From Thermoleophilaceae bacterium (GTDB taxonomy: Bacteria > Actinomycetota > Thermoleophilia > Solirubrobacterales > Thermoleophilaceae), in contig JACCYP010000169.1 in assembly GCA_013696425.1 (NCBI GenBank), positions 1 to 8,920 on the forward strand: DNA of 8,920 nt, in the 5' to 3' direction. The notes beneath the pieces were generated by a model that made no database searches, was not told where the DNA came from, and saw only the letters and a program-made list of their open reading frames with translations. Shown piece after piece: positions 1 to 6,599 of the stretch. A program made the position numbers and the translations under genes. How positions within the stretch are numbered: position 1 is the stretch's first letter; each line of letters starts with the position of its first letter.

Positions 1-530
1 GGCTCGGACCCGCTCACGAGCCCCTGCTCGGCGATCTGGCTGAGCTGGATCGCAACACCGGCGATCAGCGCGTTCAGGCCGCGGACCACGCCGGTGATCG
101 GCGCGGCGAGGGTGCCCACGAGCTGGCCGTGAAGCACCTCGAGGGCGGGCAGCCGTCCGATCGCCTGGATGTCCTCGATCGAGATCTCGGCGCCGTTCAT
201 GGTCCCGCCCTTGAGCTCGAGCAGCTCGGTCTCCTTGCGGAAGTTCGCGAGCGCCTTGGCGGCGAGCGCGACGTCGCCGCGCACGAAGGTGAAGGCGGTG
301 GGGCCCTTGAGGAGCGGCTTCAGCGTCTCCGCGCCGGCCTCGTCGGCGGCCCGGTCGGTGAGCGTGTTCTTGACGATGCGGAAGGTTGCGTCGGCATCGC
401 GCAGCTTCTCGCGCAGCTCGGCCGCCTGCGGCACGGAGATGCCGCGGTAGTCGACGGCGAAGACCGCCTCGGACTCCTTGATCTGTGTCGCCACCTCTTC
501 GATGACGGCTGCTTTTTGGTCGCGATTCAA
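1..530 (-). CDS. rplJ: 50S ribosomal protein L10 (3' end outside window)
   Basis: L10 anchors the L7/L12 dimers to the ribosomal stalk through L11 and 23S rRNA, and in many bacteria the L10-L12 complex represses its own operon. Reading the minus strand from a TTG at 530-528 gives MNRDQKAAVIEEVATQIKES, then the typical L10 block FAVDYRGISVPQAAELREKL (residues about 24-43) and FRIVKNTL. 176 codons are visible before the edge, about the full family length, so only a few residues are missing. The TTG start is chosen because it has an excellent Shine-Dalgarno (GGAG at 540-537, six-base spacer) and gives the normal L10 N-terminus; no ATG or GTG fits. The gene follows rplA after a 117-base leader carrying a terminator and a helix that can mask this ribosome binding site (separate entries). 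rplL presumably follows off the window. The identification is secure. Confidence 0.96.
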   Translation of the reverse strand, partial: MNRDQKAAVIEEVATQIKESEAVFAVDYRGISVPQAAELREKLRDADATFRIVKNTLTDRAADEAGAETLKPLLKGPTAFTFVRGDVALAAKALANFRKETELLELKGGTMNGAEISIEDIQAIGRLPALEVLHGQLVGTLAAPITGVVRGLNALIAGVAIQLSQIAEQGLVSGSE

Positions 531-647
531 AGGTTTCTCCAAATAAAAGAGCCCGCACGCAGGCGGGCTCGGACAGGAGAAACCTGATCGATCCCCACCT
601 GCTCCGGACTTAGCTGCCGGAGGTCTCGGGCGGTTCGAAGTTCTTGG
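531..647 (-). promoter_or_regulatory. rplJ leader RNA (L10-leader-like attenuator with SD-masking helix)
   Basis: This is the non-coding stretch between the rplA stop and the rplJ start. Read as minus-strand RNA it has, in order: a CTCCGG/CCGGAG stem-loop (622-617 with 607-602, nine-base loop) flanked by GAGAC and GCAGGT, which recalls the L10-binding kink-turn region of known L10 leaders; a GCAGGTGGG segment (602-594); AGGTTTCTCC (585-576); a terminator hairpin (570-549); and GGAGAAACCT (540-531), which holds the rplJ SD. Two alternative pairings are visible. GCAGGTGGG pairs over nine bases (one G-U) with CCCGCCTGC (567-559) in the terminator, acting as a possible antiterminator. AGGTTTCTCC pairs perfectly over ten bases with GGAGAAACCT, hiding the SD. 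L10-L12 autoregulation through such leaders is established elsewhere; its operation here is inferred from base pairing. Confidence 0.75.
541..570 (-). terminator. Intrinsic terminator/attenuator hairpin upstream of rplJ
   Basis: On the minus strand GAGCCCGC (570-563) and GCGGGCTC (556-549) form a perfect 8-bp stem with a six-base loop. TTTTATTT (548-541) follows immediately, and the rplJ SD comes directly after that. This is a textbook rho-independent terminator, but it sits inside the operon, so it most likely acts as a conditional attenuator rather than an operon end. Confidence 0.8.
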
Positions 648-1370
648 CTAGGAGGCTAGCGCGGCCTCTTCGCCGGTGATGTTGCGGGTGCGGGTGGGGT
701 CGATGCGGATGCCGGGGCCCATGGTGCTGGTGATGGTCACGGTCTCCAGGTACTTGCCCTTCGCCGAGGCCGGCTTGGCGCGGATGATCTCGTCGATCAG
801 GGCGGCGTAGTTCTCGAGCAGCGCCTTCTCCTCGAAGTCGGACTTGCCGATCGACATGTGGACGATGGCGTGGCGGTCGGTGCGGTACTCGACCTTGCCG
901 GCCTTCGATTCCGAGACCGCCTTGGAGACGTCGGCGGTGACCGTGCCCACCTTCGGGTTCGGCATCTTGCCCTGCGGCCCGAGCACCCGGCCGAGCTTGC
1001 CGATCACGGGCATCATGTCCGGGGTCGCGATCACGACGTCGAAGTCGGTGAAGCCCTCCTCGACCTTCTTGGCGAGATCGTCGTCGCCCACGATGTCCGC
1101 GCCGGCATCGGTGGCCTCGCGCGCCTTGTCGCCCTTGGCGAACACGGCGACCGTCACGTCCTTTCCTAGGCCGTTGGGGAGCGCGAGGGTTCCTCGCAGC
1201 TGCTCCTCGGCGTGGCGGACGTTCAAGCCGGTGCGGATGTGCACCTCGACGGTCTCGGCGAACTTCGCGCCGGCGGTCTCCTTGAGCAGGGCGATGGCCT
1301 CGGCGGGCTCGTACTCCTTCTCACGGTCGACCTTGGCGTAGGCCTCCTTGTAGCGCTTGCCGTGGGCCAT
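648..1370 (-). CDS. rplA: 50S ribosomal protein L1
   Basis: L1 forms the mobile L1 stalk at the ribosomal E site, and in many bacteria it represses its own mRNA. The 240-residue product is close to family length. Visible marks are KFAETVEVHIRTGLNVRHAE (residues 36-55), the alternating beta-strand segment VTVAVFAKGDKA (72-83), the signature VLGPQGKMPNPKVGTVT (129-145), and the C-terminal TVTITSTMGPGIRIDP (210-225). The ATG at 1370 gives the canonical MAHGKRYKEAY start. It shares one base with the rplK stop (TGATG), and there is no clear SD, so translational coupling to L11 is likely. The stop is TAG, with a second in-frame-independent TAG eight bases earlier on the plus-numbered map only by chance. 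Nothing looks odd in the protein; the last residues (EEAALAS) are a short non-conserved tail. Confidence 0.98.
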   Translation of the reverse strand: MAHGKRYKEAYAKVDREKEYEPAEAIALLKETAGAKFAETVEVHIRTGLNVRHAEEQLRGTLALPNGLGKDVTVAVFAKGDKAREATDAGADIVGDDDLAKKVEEGFTDFDVVIATPDMMPVIGKLGRVLGPQGKMPNPKVGTVTADVSKAVSESKAGKVEYRTDRHAIVHMSIGKSDFEEKALLENYAALIDEIIRAKPASAKGKYLETVTITSTMGPGIRIDPTRTRNITGEEAALAS

Positions 1371-1792
1371 CAGACGACGTCCACGCCCATCGAGCGCGCG
1401 GTGCCCTCGATGATCTTCGACGCCTGGTCGAGATCGTTGGCGTTCAGGTCGGGCATCTTCTTCTCGGCGATCTGGCGCACCTGGTCCTTCGTGATCTTGC
1501 CGACCTTGTCGCGGTTGGGCTCGGAGGATCCCTTCTGCAGGTTGATCGCCTCCTTGATGAGCACGGCCGCCGGCGGGGTCTTCGTGATGAAGGTGAAGGA
1601 GCGGTCCTCATAGACGGTGATCTCGACCGGGATGGTGGTGCCGTTCTCACCCTGGGTCTGCGCGTTGAACGCCTTGCAGAACTCCATGATGTTCACGCCG
1701 TGCTGGCCGAGCGCAGGACCGACCGGGGGCGCCGGGTTGGCGGCTCCGCCGGGGACCTGCAGCTTGATGAGCGTCATGACTTTCTTGGCCAT
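1370..1792 (-). CDS. rplK: 50S ribosomal protein L11
   Basis: L11 binds the GTPase-associated region of 23S rRNA with L10 and takes part in factor binding and the stringent response. The 140-residue length is typical. The N-terminal domain carries the proline-rich segment LQVPGGAANPAPPVGPALGQ (residues 11-30) and GVNIMEFCKAFNAQT (32-46). The C-terminal rRNA-binding domain includes PPAAVLIKEA (73-82) and LNANDLDQASKIIEGTARSM (116-135), the family signature region. The ATG at 1792 directly follows the nusG stop codon (TAG-ATG, no gap), and an AGGTG lies about 12 bases upstream inside the nusG end. The gene is therefore probably translated by coupling with nusG. The downstream end shares one base with the rplA start. 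There are no missing residues or frame problems. Confidence 0.98.
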   Translation of the reverse strand: MAKKVMTLIKLQVPGGAANPAPPVGPALGQHGVNIMEFCKAFNAQTQGENGTTIPVEITVYEDRSFTFITKTPPAAVLIKEAINLQKGSSEPNRDKVGKITKDQVRQIAEKKMPDLNANDLDQASKIIEGTARSMGVDVV

Positions 1793-2314
1793 CTAGATCT
1801 TTTTCACCTGGTCGAAGCCGACTTCAACGGGAGTCTCGCGGCCGAAGATGGAAACGAGCACCTTGAGCTTGGCAGCATCGTCGTTGATCTCGGAGATCTC
1901 GCCCGAGAAGTCCGAGAGCGGACCCGAGACGACCTTCACGGACTCGCCGATCGAGAACTGCGCGCGGGTGCGCGGGCGCTCGGCCGTCTCGCGGTTGAGC
2001 AGCTTGTCGATCTCGAGCTGGGAGAGCGGCACGGGCTTGTTGGCCGCGCCGACGAAGCCGGTGACGCCGGGCGTGTTCTTCACGAGACCCCAGGAGTCTT
2101 CGTTCAGGTCCATGTTCACGAGCACGTAGCCGGGCATCGTGCGCCGCTCGATCTGCACCTTCTGGCCGTCCTTCATCTCGGAGACGGTCTCGATGGGGAT
2201 CACGATCTGGCGCACGTTGCGCTCCTGGTTCAGCGACGTGACCCGGTGCTCCAGGTTGTGCTTGACCTTGTTCTCGTGTCCTGAATAGGTGTTGACGGCG
2301 TACCAGCGAAACAC
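1793..2314 (-). CDS. nusG: Transcription termination/antitermination factor NusG
   Basis: NusG binds RNA polymerase through its N-terminal NGN domain and links it to Rho or ribosomal S10 through its KOW domain. The product is 173 residues. It has the NGN domain at about 1-115 (start MFRWYAVNTYSGHENKVKHN, core RRTMPGYVLVNMDLNEDSW at 57-75, TPGVTGFVG at 81-89) and the KOW domain at about 121-173 (GESVKVVSGPLSDFSGEI at 123-140). It lacks the long N-terminal extension known from mycobacterial and Streptomyces NusG. The start is a GTG at 2314, chosen because it gives the family N-terminus and has AGGGG ten bases upstream. secE lies 38 bases upstream and rplK abuts downstream, the classical secE-nusG-rplKA order. 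Small competing hairpins cover the ribosome binding site (separate entry). Confidence 0.98.
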   Translation of the reverse strand: MFRWYAVNTYSGHENKVKHNLEHRVTSLNQERNVRQIVIPIETVSEMKDGQKVQIERRTMPGYVLVNMDLNEDSWGLVKNTPGVTGFVGAANKPVPLSQLEIDKLLNRETAERPRTRAQFSIGESVKVVSGPLSDFSGEISEINDDAAKLKVLVSIFGRETPVEVGFDQVKKI

Positions 2315-2352
2315 TTAGCGATTACCCCTGCGGGGAGTTCAGCTCCCGCGAC
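2315..2352 (-). promoter_or_regulatory. secE-nusG intergenic: two mutually exclusive hairpins at the nusG SD
   Basis: On the minus strand the 38-base gap holds GCGGGAG-CTGAA-CTCCCCGC, a stem of seven pairs with one bulged C. The last CCCC of that stem can instead pair with the GGGG of the nusG SD (CCCC-GCA-GGGG, 2335-2332 with 2328-2325). The first fold leaves the AGGGG SD free and the second hides it. This is seen directly; a regulatory role is inference. No U-run follows, so it is not a terminator. Confidence 0.4.
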
Positions 2353-2862
2353 TCAGATGATGGATTCGATGATCCTCGAGAACACGGCGTCGAGCGCCCC
2401 GAGGTAGCCGCCGGCAAGCAGTACGAAGCCGAGGACGACCCCCGTCAGCGAGATGACCGCCTGACGGTTGGGCCACTGAACGCGCTGGAGCTCAGCCCAG
2501 CTGTTCGCGAGGAAGTTGAGGACTCTACCGCGCGACTTGCCATCCGCCTTCTCCGGCTCGCCGGACTCGCCCCCGCGGACCCCGCGCGGACCCTGGACCG
2601 GAGGCTCGCCGCCCTCCTCATAGGGCTGCTCCTCGTCCTCGAAGTCGTACTCCTCGTCGATCTCCGCCTCGGTCGTCGCGTCGAGATCCTCGGCGGCCTC
2701 GTCCTCGCGCTGCTCGGAATCAAGCGTCGACTCGGAGCTGCCGAGATCCCGCGGAGGCGCGCCGACCTCGAGGTCGACCTGCTCCTCCTGCTGCTGCTCC
2801 AAGCGGCGCGCCCGCCTCTCGGCCTGGCGCTGCTTGGCCCGCTGTCGGTTGCTACGAGCCAC
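2353..2862 (-). CDS. secE: Preprotein translocase subunit SecE with long acidic N-terminal extension
   Basis: SecE clamps SecY in the membrane translocon. The conserved part is only the C-terminal third: FLANSWAELQRVQWPNRQAV (residues 117-136) is the SecE signature, with the amphipathic helix and the WP turn, followed by one membrane span (about 137-160) and a short tail. The first 110 residues are an unusual cytoplasmic extension. It has a strongly basic helix (RSNRQRAKQRQAERRARRLE, 3-22), then a long acidic, low-complexity stretch with many Glu/Asp (about 50-86), then a Gly/Pro-rich linker. Start is GTG at 2862; CCGAG just upstream is a weak SD, and the rpmG stop lies 13 bases before. Extended SecE proteins are known in Actinobacteria, so the extension is probably genuine, but its function is unknown. 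nusG follows 38 bases downstream. Confidence 0.95.
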   Translation of the reverse strand: MARSNRQRAKQRQAERRARRLEQQQEEQVDLEVGAPPRDLGSSESTLDSEQREDEAAEDLDATTEAEIDEEYDFEDEEQPYEEGGEPPVQGPRGVRGGESGEPEKADGKSRGRVLNFLANSWAELQRVQWPNRQAVISLTGVVLGFVLLAGGYLGALDAVFSRIIESII

Positions 2863-2875
2863 CTCGGGGAGCGGG

Positions 2876-3037
2876 CTAGCGGGTTTCCTTGTGCGGGGTG
2901 TGCTTCCCGCACCAGCGGCAGTACTTCCGGAACTCGATCCGATCCGGATGATTGCGCTTGGACTTCTGCGTCTGGTAGTTGCGCCGCTTGCAGTCCTCGC
3001 AGGCGAGGGTGACGGCTATGCGGACTTCTCCGGCCAT
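2876..3037 (-). CDS. rpmG: 50S ribosomal protein L33, zinc-ribbon type
   Basis: This short gene encodes a 53-residue protein beginning MAGEVRIAVTLACEDCKRRN and ending KYCRWCGKHTPHKETR. L33 is a small protein of the large subunit near the E site. The two CxxC pairs (CEDC at residues 13-16 and CRWC at 39-42) show the zinc-binding form, as opposed to the Cys-less paralog that some bacteria make in zinc limitation. The length and the segment NYQTQKSKRNHPDRIEFRKY (20-39) match the family. The ATG at 3037 is fixed by the family N-terminus. It has no SD, but TAGCCT (3050-3045) lies seven bases upstream, which would suit a leaderless transcript. secE starts 13 bases after the stop; no tRNA-Trp is present between them, although many bacteria have one there. 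Confidence 0.96.
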   Translation of the reverse strand: MAGEVRIAVTLACEDCKRRNYQTQKSKRNHPDRIEFRKYCRWCGKHTPHKETR

Positions 3038-3044
3038 GGGCTAG

Positions 3045-3050
3045 AGGCTA
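3045..3050 (-). promoter_or_regulatory. Possible -10 box for a leaderless rpmG-secE-nusG transcript
   Basis: TAGCCT fits the actinobacterial TANNNT -10 pattern and ends seven bases before the rpmG ATG. It overlaps the stop codon of the broken glycoside hydrolase gene. I find no convincing -35. The argument is context: the operon needs a promoter between the broken gene and rpmG, or one inside that gene. TANNNT hexamers arise often by chance, so this is a weak call. Confidence 0.25.
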
Positions 3051-3899
3051 GCGAGAACCGCCGTTGCGCTTGATCACGGCCTCCGCGGGACGGCCGGCCG
3101 GGTCGTAGGGATCATCCTCACCGGTGGCCGACCACTCCCACCAGTAGAGGCCGGCGAACCAGTCGACGTCCTTCCAGACGACGTAGGCCGCCTGGTAGGC
3201 GCGCGCCTGCGCACCCTCGTCCGGCGGGCCCTCGGCCCCGCCGTAGGGACGGACCGCCGTGCCGGCCAGGGCCTCGTAGCCGATCTCCGGGAACACCACC
3301 GGCTTCTCGAACTCGTCGTGGACCTTCTCGATCTGCTTCTTCGGACCCTCCCAGCCCTCGATCAGATCCTCGACGCTGGCGCCGGCCTGCTTGGCAAGTG
3401 GGTAGTAGGCGTCGACGCCTATGTAGTCGAGGTCGTCCCAGAACTTCACCCGCTCGAGCGGCGTAGCGGTCGATCATCGCCGTGTAGGAGGCGAACCAGG
3501 CCGCGCGGTCGCTCGGCTCGAACTCCCCGCGGAAGGTGTTGTCGCGGGCGTCGACCGCGGGCTTCAGCACGATCTTCTGACCGAGCTGCTTCGCGCGGGC
3601 CATGGAGTCGAGGAGGCTCTGCTCCGAGGTCGTCTTCATCGGGTCGGGCCCGATCGTCGTCGAGGTCTTGCCGTCCTGGTACTCGGTCGGCACGAGCGCG
3701 ACGTGGCTCACGCCGATCGCGTTCAGCGCCGAGAGCGCCTTGGCCCCGGCGGGGCTCGCGAGCACCTCGGGCTGGTAGGCGGTGAGGTTCATTCCGTTCT
3801 GGAACTCGCCGGGCGCGGTTCCCTCCTCGCCGCATCCGCCGAGGCCTACGGCGGCGCCGCTATGAGGGCGGCGAGCGCCGTTCTTGGCAGCGATCCCAA
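3048..3899 (-). pseudogene. Broken GH113-like glycoside hydrolase lipoprotein gene
   Basis: The translated pieces match a GH113-type (endo-beta-mannanase-like) TIM-barrel hydrolase split over reading frames. A signal-peptide-like piece starts at TTG 3899 (LGSLPRTALAALIAAPP) and stops at 3846. In another frame follow the lipobox-like VGLGGC (Cys codon 3834-3832), GMNLTAYQPEVLASPAGA, VALVPTEYQDGKTSTTIGPD, KIVLKPAVDARDNTFRGEF and AAWFASYTAMIDRYA, ending near 3460. The C-terminal part returns to the first frame: LERVKFWDDLDYIGVDAYYP, KPVVFPEIGYEALAG with the likely catalytic Glu, and DWFAGLYWWEW. Joining the first two pieces needs one extra base near 3850. At about 3455-3470 the family normally has some 45-50 more residues, including a VGTEL-like strand with the acid/base Glu; they are absent. 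It is therefore probably inactive, unless the gap is an assembly error. rpmG starts 10 bases downstream. Confidence 0.8.
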
Positions 3900-3962
3900 G
3901 GTAGCGACTGGACGGACGATTGATGTAGCGAAGCGCGTGGTGCCGTGCGAGAGTGGGAATCG

Positions 3963-4175
3963 ATGGCCGAACGACTCGCGGACATCCATGTGATCGAGCC
4001 TGGCGCGGATGGTGAACCAACGCTCTTCAAGGTTCAGCTGCTCGTGCACGACGACACGCGCGACCAGCTCGACCAAGGTGACGAGCGGGGCTGGCACCGC
4101 GTGATCGGGCGCACGCGCATGCTGATCGCGGAGCATCTGGACGACCGCGAGCGCAGCGAAGGCGAGCGGGCCTAG
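3963..4175 (+). CDS. Small hypothetical protein, 70 residues
   Basis: I do not recognise a family. From the ATG at 3963 the product begins MAERLADIHVIEPGADGEPT and ends AEHLDDRERSEGERA. It is strongly charged, has no membrane span, signal peptide or Cys, and looks like a small soluble alpha/beta protein: a strand at FKVQLLVHDD (residues 23-32), then a charged helical half around RVIGRTRMLIAEHLDD (46-61). An in-frame GTG at 3945 would add six residues; neither start has a good SD. The coding call rests on an intact frame, sensible composition compared with the reverse-strand frame, and position: it is divergent from the broken hydrolase gene and 17 bases upstream of the alpha/beta hydrolase gene on the same strand, so the two may be co-transcribed. 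Confidence 0.6.
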   Translation: MAERLADIHVIEPGADGEPTLFKVQLLVHDDTRDQLDQGDERGWHRVIGRTRMLIAEHLDDRERSEGERA

Positions 4176-4192
4176 TCCCCAGCCCGAGCCCC

Positions 4193-4981
4193 GTGCTCGC
4201 ATCGAACGCCGTGGGCTCCGGCCCGCCGCTCGTACTGGTGAACGGCTACGCGGCCACCAAGGACGACTGGGATCCGACGTTCCTCGACTCGCTCGGCTCG
4301 TTCGCGTCGGTGCTGTGCCCGGACAACGCCGGCGTGGGGGATTCGCCGGCCACGGCCACGCTGAGTGTGGCTTCGATGGCCGAGGACGTGCTCGCCCTGA
4401 TGGACGCGCGCGGCATCGCTTCGGCGCCCGTGGCGGGGTGGTCGATGGGCGGGTTCGTGGCGCAGGTCATGGCCGCGCGGGCGCCGGAGCGGGTGGAGGC
4501 GCTCGTGCTGCTCTCCACCGACGGCGGTGGGCCGGGCGCCGTGCGCTCCACGGATGAGGTGGCCGCGGCGTTGGTCGACCATGGCGGCACGCCGCGCGAC
4601 CGGGCCACGCGCCTGCTCGGCCTGCTGTTCCCGCCGTCGCTCGCCACGGGAATCGACGCGCAGTTCGGCGACGTGGTGGCGGCCGCGCGCGCGGCGCTCG
4701 ATCCCGACGTGCTCACGGCGCAGGAGCGCGCGATGGACGCGTGGCACGCGGAGCGTTCCGATGGCCGGCTTGCCTCGATCGCCTGCCCGGTGCTGGTGGC
4801 CGCCGGCAGCGAGGACGTGGTGATCCCGCCGGAGAACGCGGCGCTGCTGGCTGCTGCGCTGCCGGGCGCTTCGGAGCCCACAGTGTTCGAGGGCGGCGGC
4901 CATGCATTCATGGCTCAGGAGCCGGCGCGGCTCGCGCAGCTCATCGAGGAGTTCCGCTACGGGGTGGCTCCCCAAACCTGA
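4193..4981 (+). CDS. Alpha/beta-fold hydrolase
   Basis: This 262-residue serine hydrolase of the alpha/beta fold has general size and motif order like enol-lactonase or haloperoxidase-type esterases; its substrate cannot be read from the sequence. Visible marks are the first strand and oxyanion segment PPLVLVNGYAATKDDWDP (residues 11-28), where Asn-Gly replaces the usual His-Gly; PDNAGVGDSP (43-52), the G-GxS loop; the nucleophile elbow GWSMGG with Ser84; VLVAAGSEDVVIPPENA (200-216) with the likely acid Asp208; and GGGHAFMAQEP (234-244) with the catalytic His237. All three catalytic residues are present. There is no signal peptide, so it is cytoplasmic. The GTG at 4193 is the only start that keeps the N-terminus; it has no SD and lies 17 bases after the small upstream ORF. 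The gene ends 16 bases before the convergent tRNA-Thr gene. Confidence 0.93.
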   Translation: MLASNAVGSGPPLVLVNGYAATKDDWDPTFLDSLGSFASVLCPDNAGVGDSPATATLSVASMAEDVLALMDARGIASAPVAGWSMGGFVAQVMAARAPERVEALVLLSTDGGGPGAVRSTDEVAAALVDHGGTPRDRATRLLGLLFPPSLATGIDAQFGDVVAAARAALDPDVLTAQERAMDAWHAERSDGRLASIACPVLVAAGSEDVVIPPENAALLAAALPGASEPTVFEGGGHAFMAQEPARLAQLIEEFRYGVAPQT

Positions 4982-4984
4982 GTC

Positions 4985-4995
4985 GCCCGAAGGGC
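4985..4995. other. Small inverted repeat between convergent hydrolase and tRNA-Thr genes
   Basis: GCCC-GAA-GGGC forms a 4-bp stem on either strand (GCCC-TTC-GGGC on the minus strand) in the 16-base gap between the hydrolase stop and the tRNA-Thr 3' end. It could help end transcription from both sides, but it is short and lacks a U-run, so it is not called a terminator. Confidence 0.25.
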
Positions 4996-4997
4996 AA

Positions 4998-5070
<73 letters not shown>

Positions 5071-5109
5071 GGGGGCCGCAAGCCTAGCGATGGGCGTTGC
5101 CACTACAGA

Positions 5110-5191
5110 TGGCGGGAGCAGGATTCGAACCTGCGAAGGCATAGCCAATGCGTTTACAGCGCATCCCGTTTGACCGCTTCGGTATCCCGCC
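5110..5191 (-). tRNA. tRNA-Tyr (anticodon GTA)
   Basis: The minus strand folds as a class II tRNA. The acceptor arm is GGCGGGA (5191-5185) with TCCCGCC (5117-5111), and the anticodon arm is ATGCG-CTGTAAA-CGCAT with anticodon GTA. A 13-base variable arm contains GGC-TAT-GCC. The T-arm is GCAGG-TTCGAAT-CCTGC. The discriminator is A, and CCA is not encoded. The 5' end is five bases after the stop codon of the small ORF 5197-5394. The tRNA-Tyr/tRNA-Thr pair upstream of the secE-nusG-ribosomal cluster is a familiar bacterial arrangement. Confidence 0.97.
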
Positions 5192-5196
5192 GAGGG

Positions 5197-5394
5197 TCAG
5201 ATCGCGGAGTCTAGAGCCGGTACTTCAGAGGGCATCGGCTCGCCACGGTCGACCTCGAACCCCGCGTACTTAGGTCCTCCGAGGCGGATCGCGTTGCCGC
5301 CGTCGACCGCGCCTGAGGGGATGCACCAGCGCCGCCCGTCCGCCACGCAGACGAAGAGCAACTCGCACCGCCCGATCTCCCACCGCTTGACCAC
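5197..5394 (-). CDS. Small protein, 65 residues, unknown function, between rpoD and tRNA-Tyr
   Basis: I cannot name a family with confidence. The product starts MVKRWEIGRCELLFVCVADG, continues RRWCIPSGAVDGGNAIRLGG (residues 21-40) and PKYAGFEVDRGEPMP (41-55), and has three Cys (10, 16, 24). The pattern GRRW-IP...LGGPKY-FEV is reminiscent of short domains I recall in Thermoleophilia proteins encoded beside tRNAs, some linked to intron-type nucleases; this is memory, not a search. Features that favour a real gene are GGAG motifs 4 and 10 bases before the GTG start (5402-5399 and 5408-5405), a protein-like composition with mixed strands, and a tidy fit: it starts 29 bases after the rpoD stop and ends five bases before tRNA-Tyr. 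It may instead be the surviving C-terminal part of a longer gene; no upstream start exists in this frame. Confidence 0.55.
   Translation of the reverse strand: MVKRWEIGRCELLFVCVADGRRWCIPSGAVDGGNAIRLGGPKYAGFEVDRGEPMPSEVPALDSAI
5208..5213 (-). promoter_or_regulatory. Possible -10 box for the tRNA-Tyr/tRNA-Thr transcript
   Basis: TAGACT on the minus strand matches TANNNT. It would start RNA near 5200, about nine bases before the mature tRNA-Tyr 5' end, a usual distance for tRNA promoters. It lies inside the last codons of the small ORF. No clear -35 is visible, so the call is tentative; read-through from rpoD is the alternative. Confidence 0.3.
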
Positions 5395-5423
5395 GCCGCT
5401 CCAGCTCCGGATGAACCCGCCGC

Positions 5424-6599
<1,176 letters not shown>

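Noticed and set aside
648..660. Similar GCTAGCCTC(C)TAGCC strings at the rplA stop and at the hydrolase/rpmG junction (3038-3052)
   Set aside because: Only about 14 bases, built from Leu/Ala/Ser codons and TAG stops at gene ends; two copies do not support a repeat family or attachment site.
2863..2875. Expected place for tRNA-Trp between rpmG and secE
   Set aside because: The gap is only 13 bases, so no tRNA can be there.
4172..4975. 267-codon minus-strand frame opposite the alpha/beta hydrolase
   Set aside because: The hydrolase frame carries a complete Ser-Asp-His triad; the reverse frame is Arg/His-rich and mirrors it.
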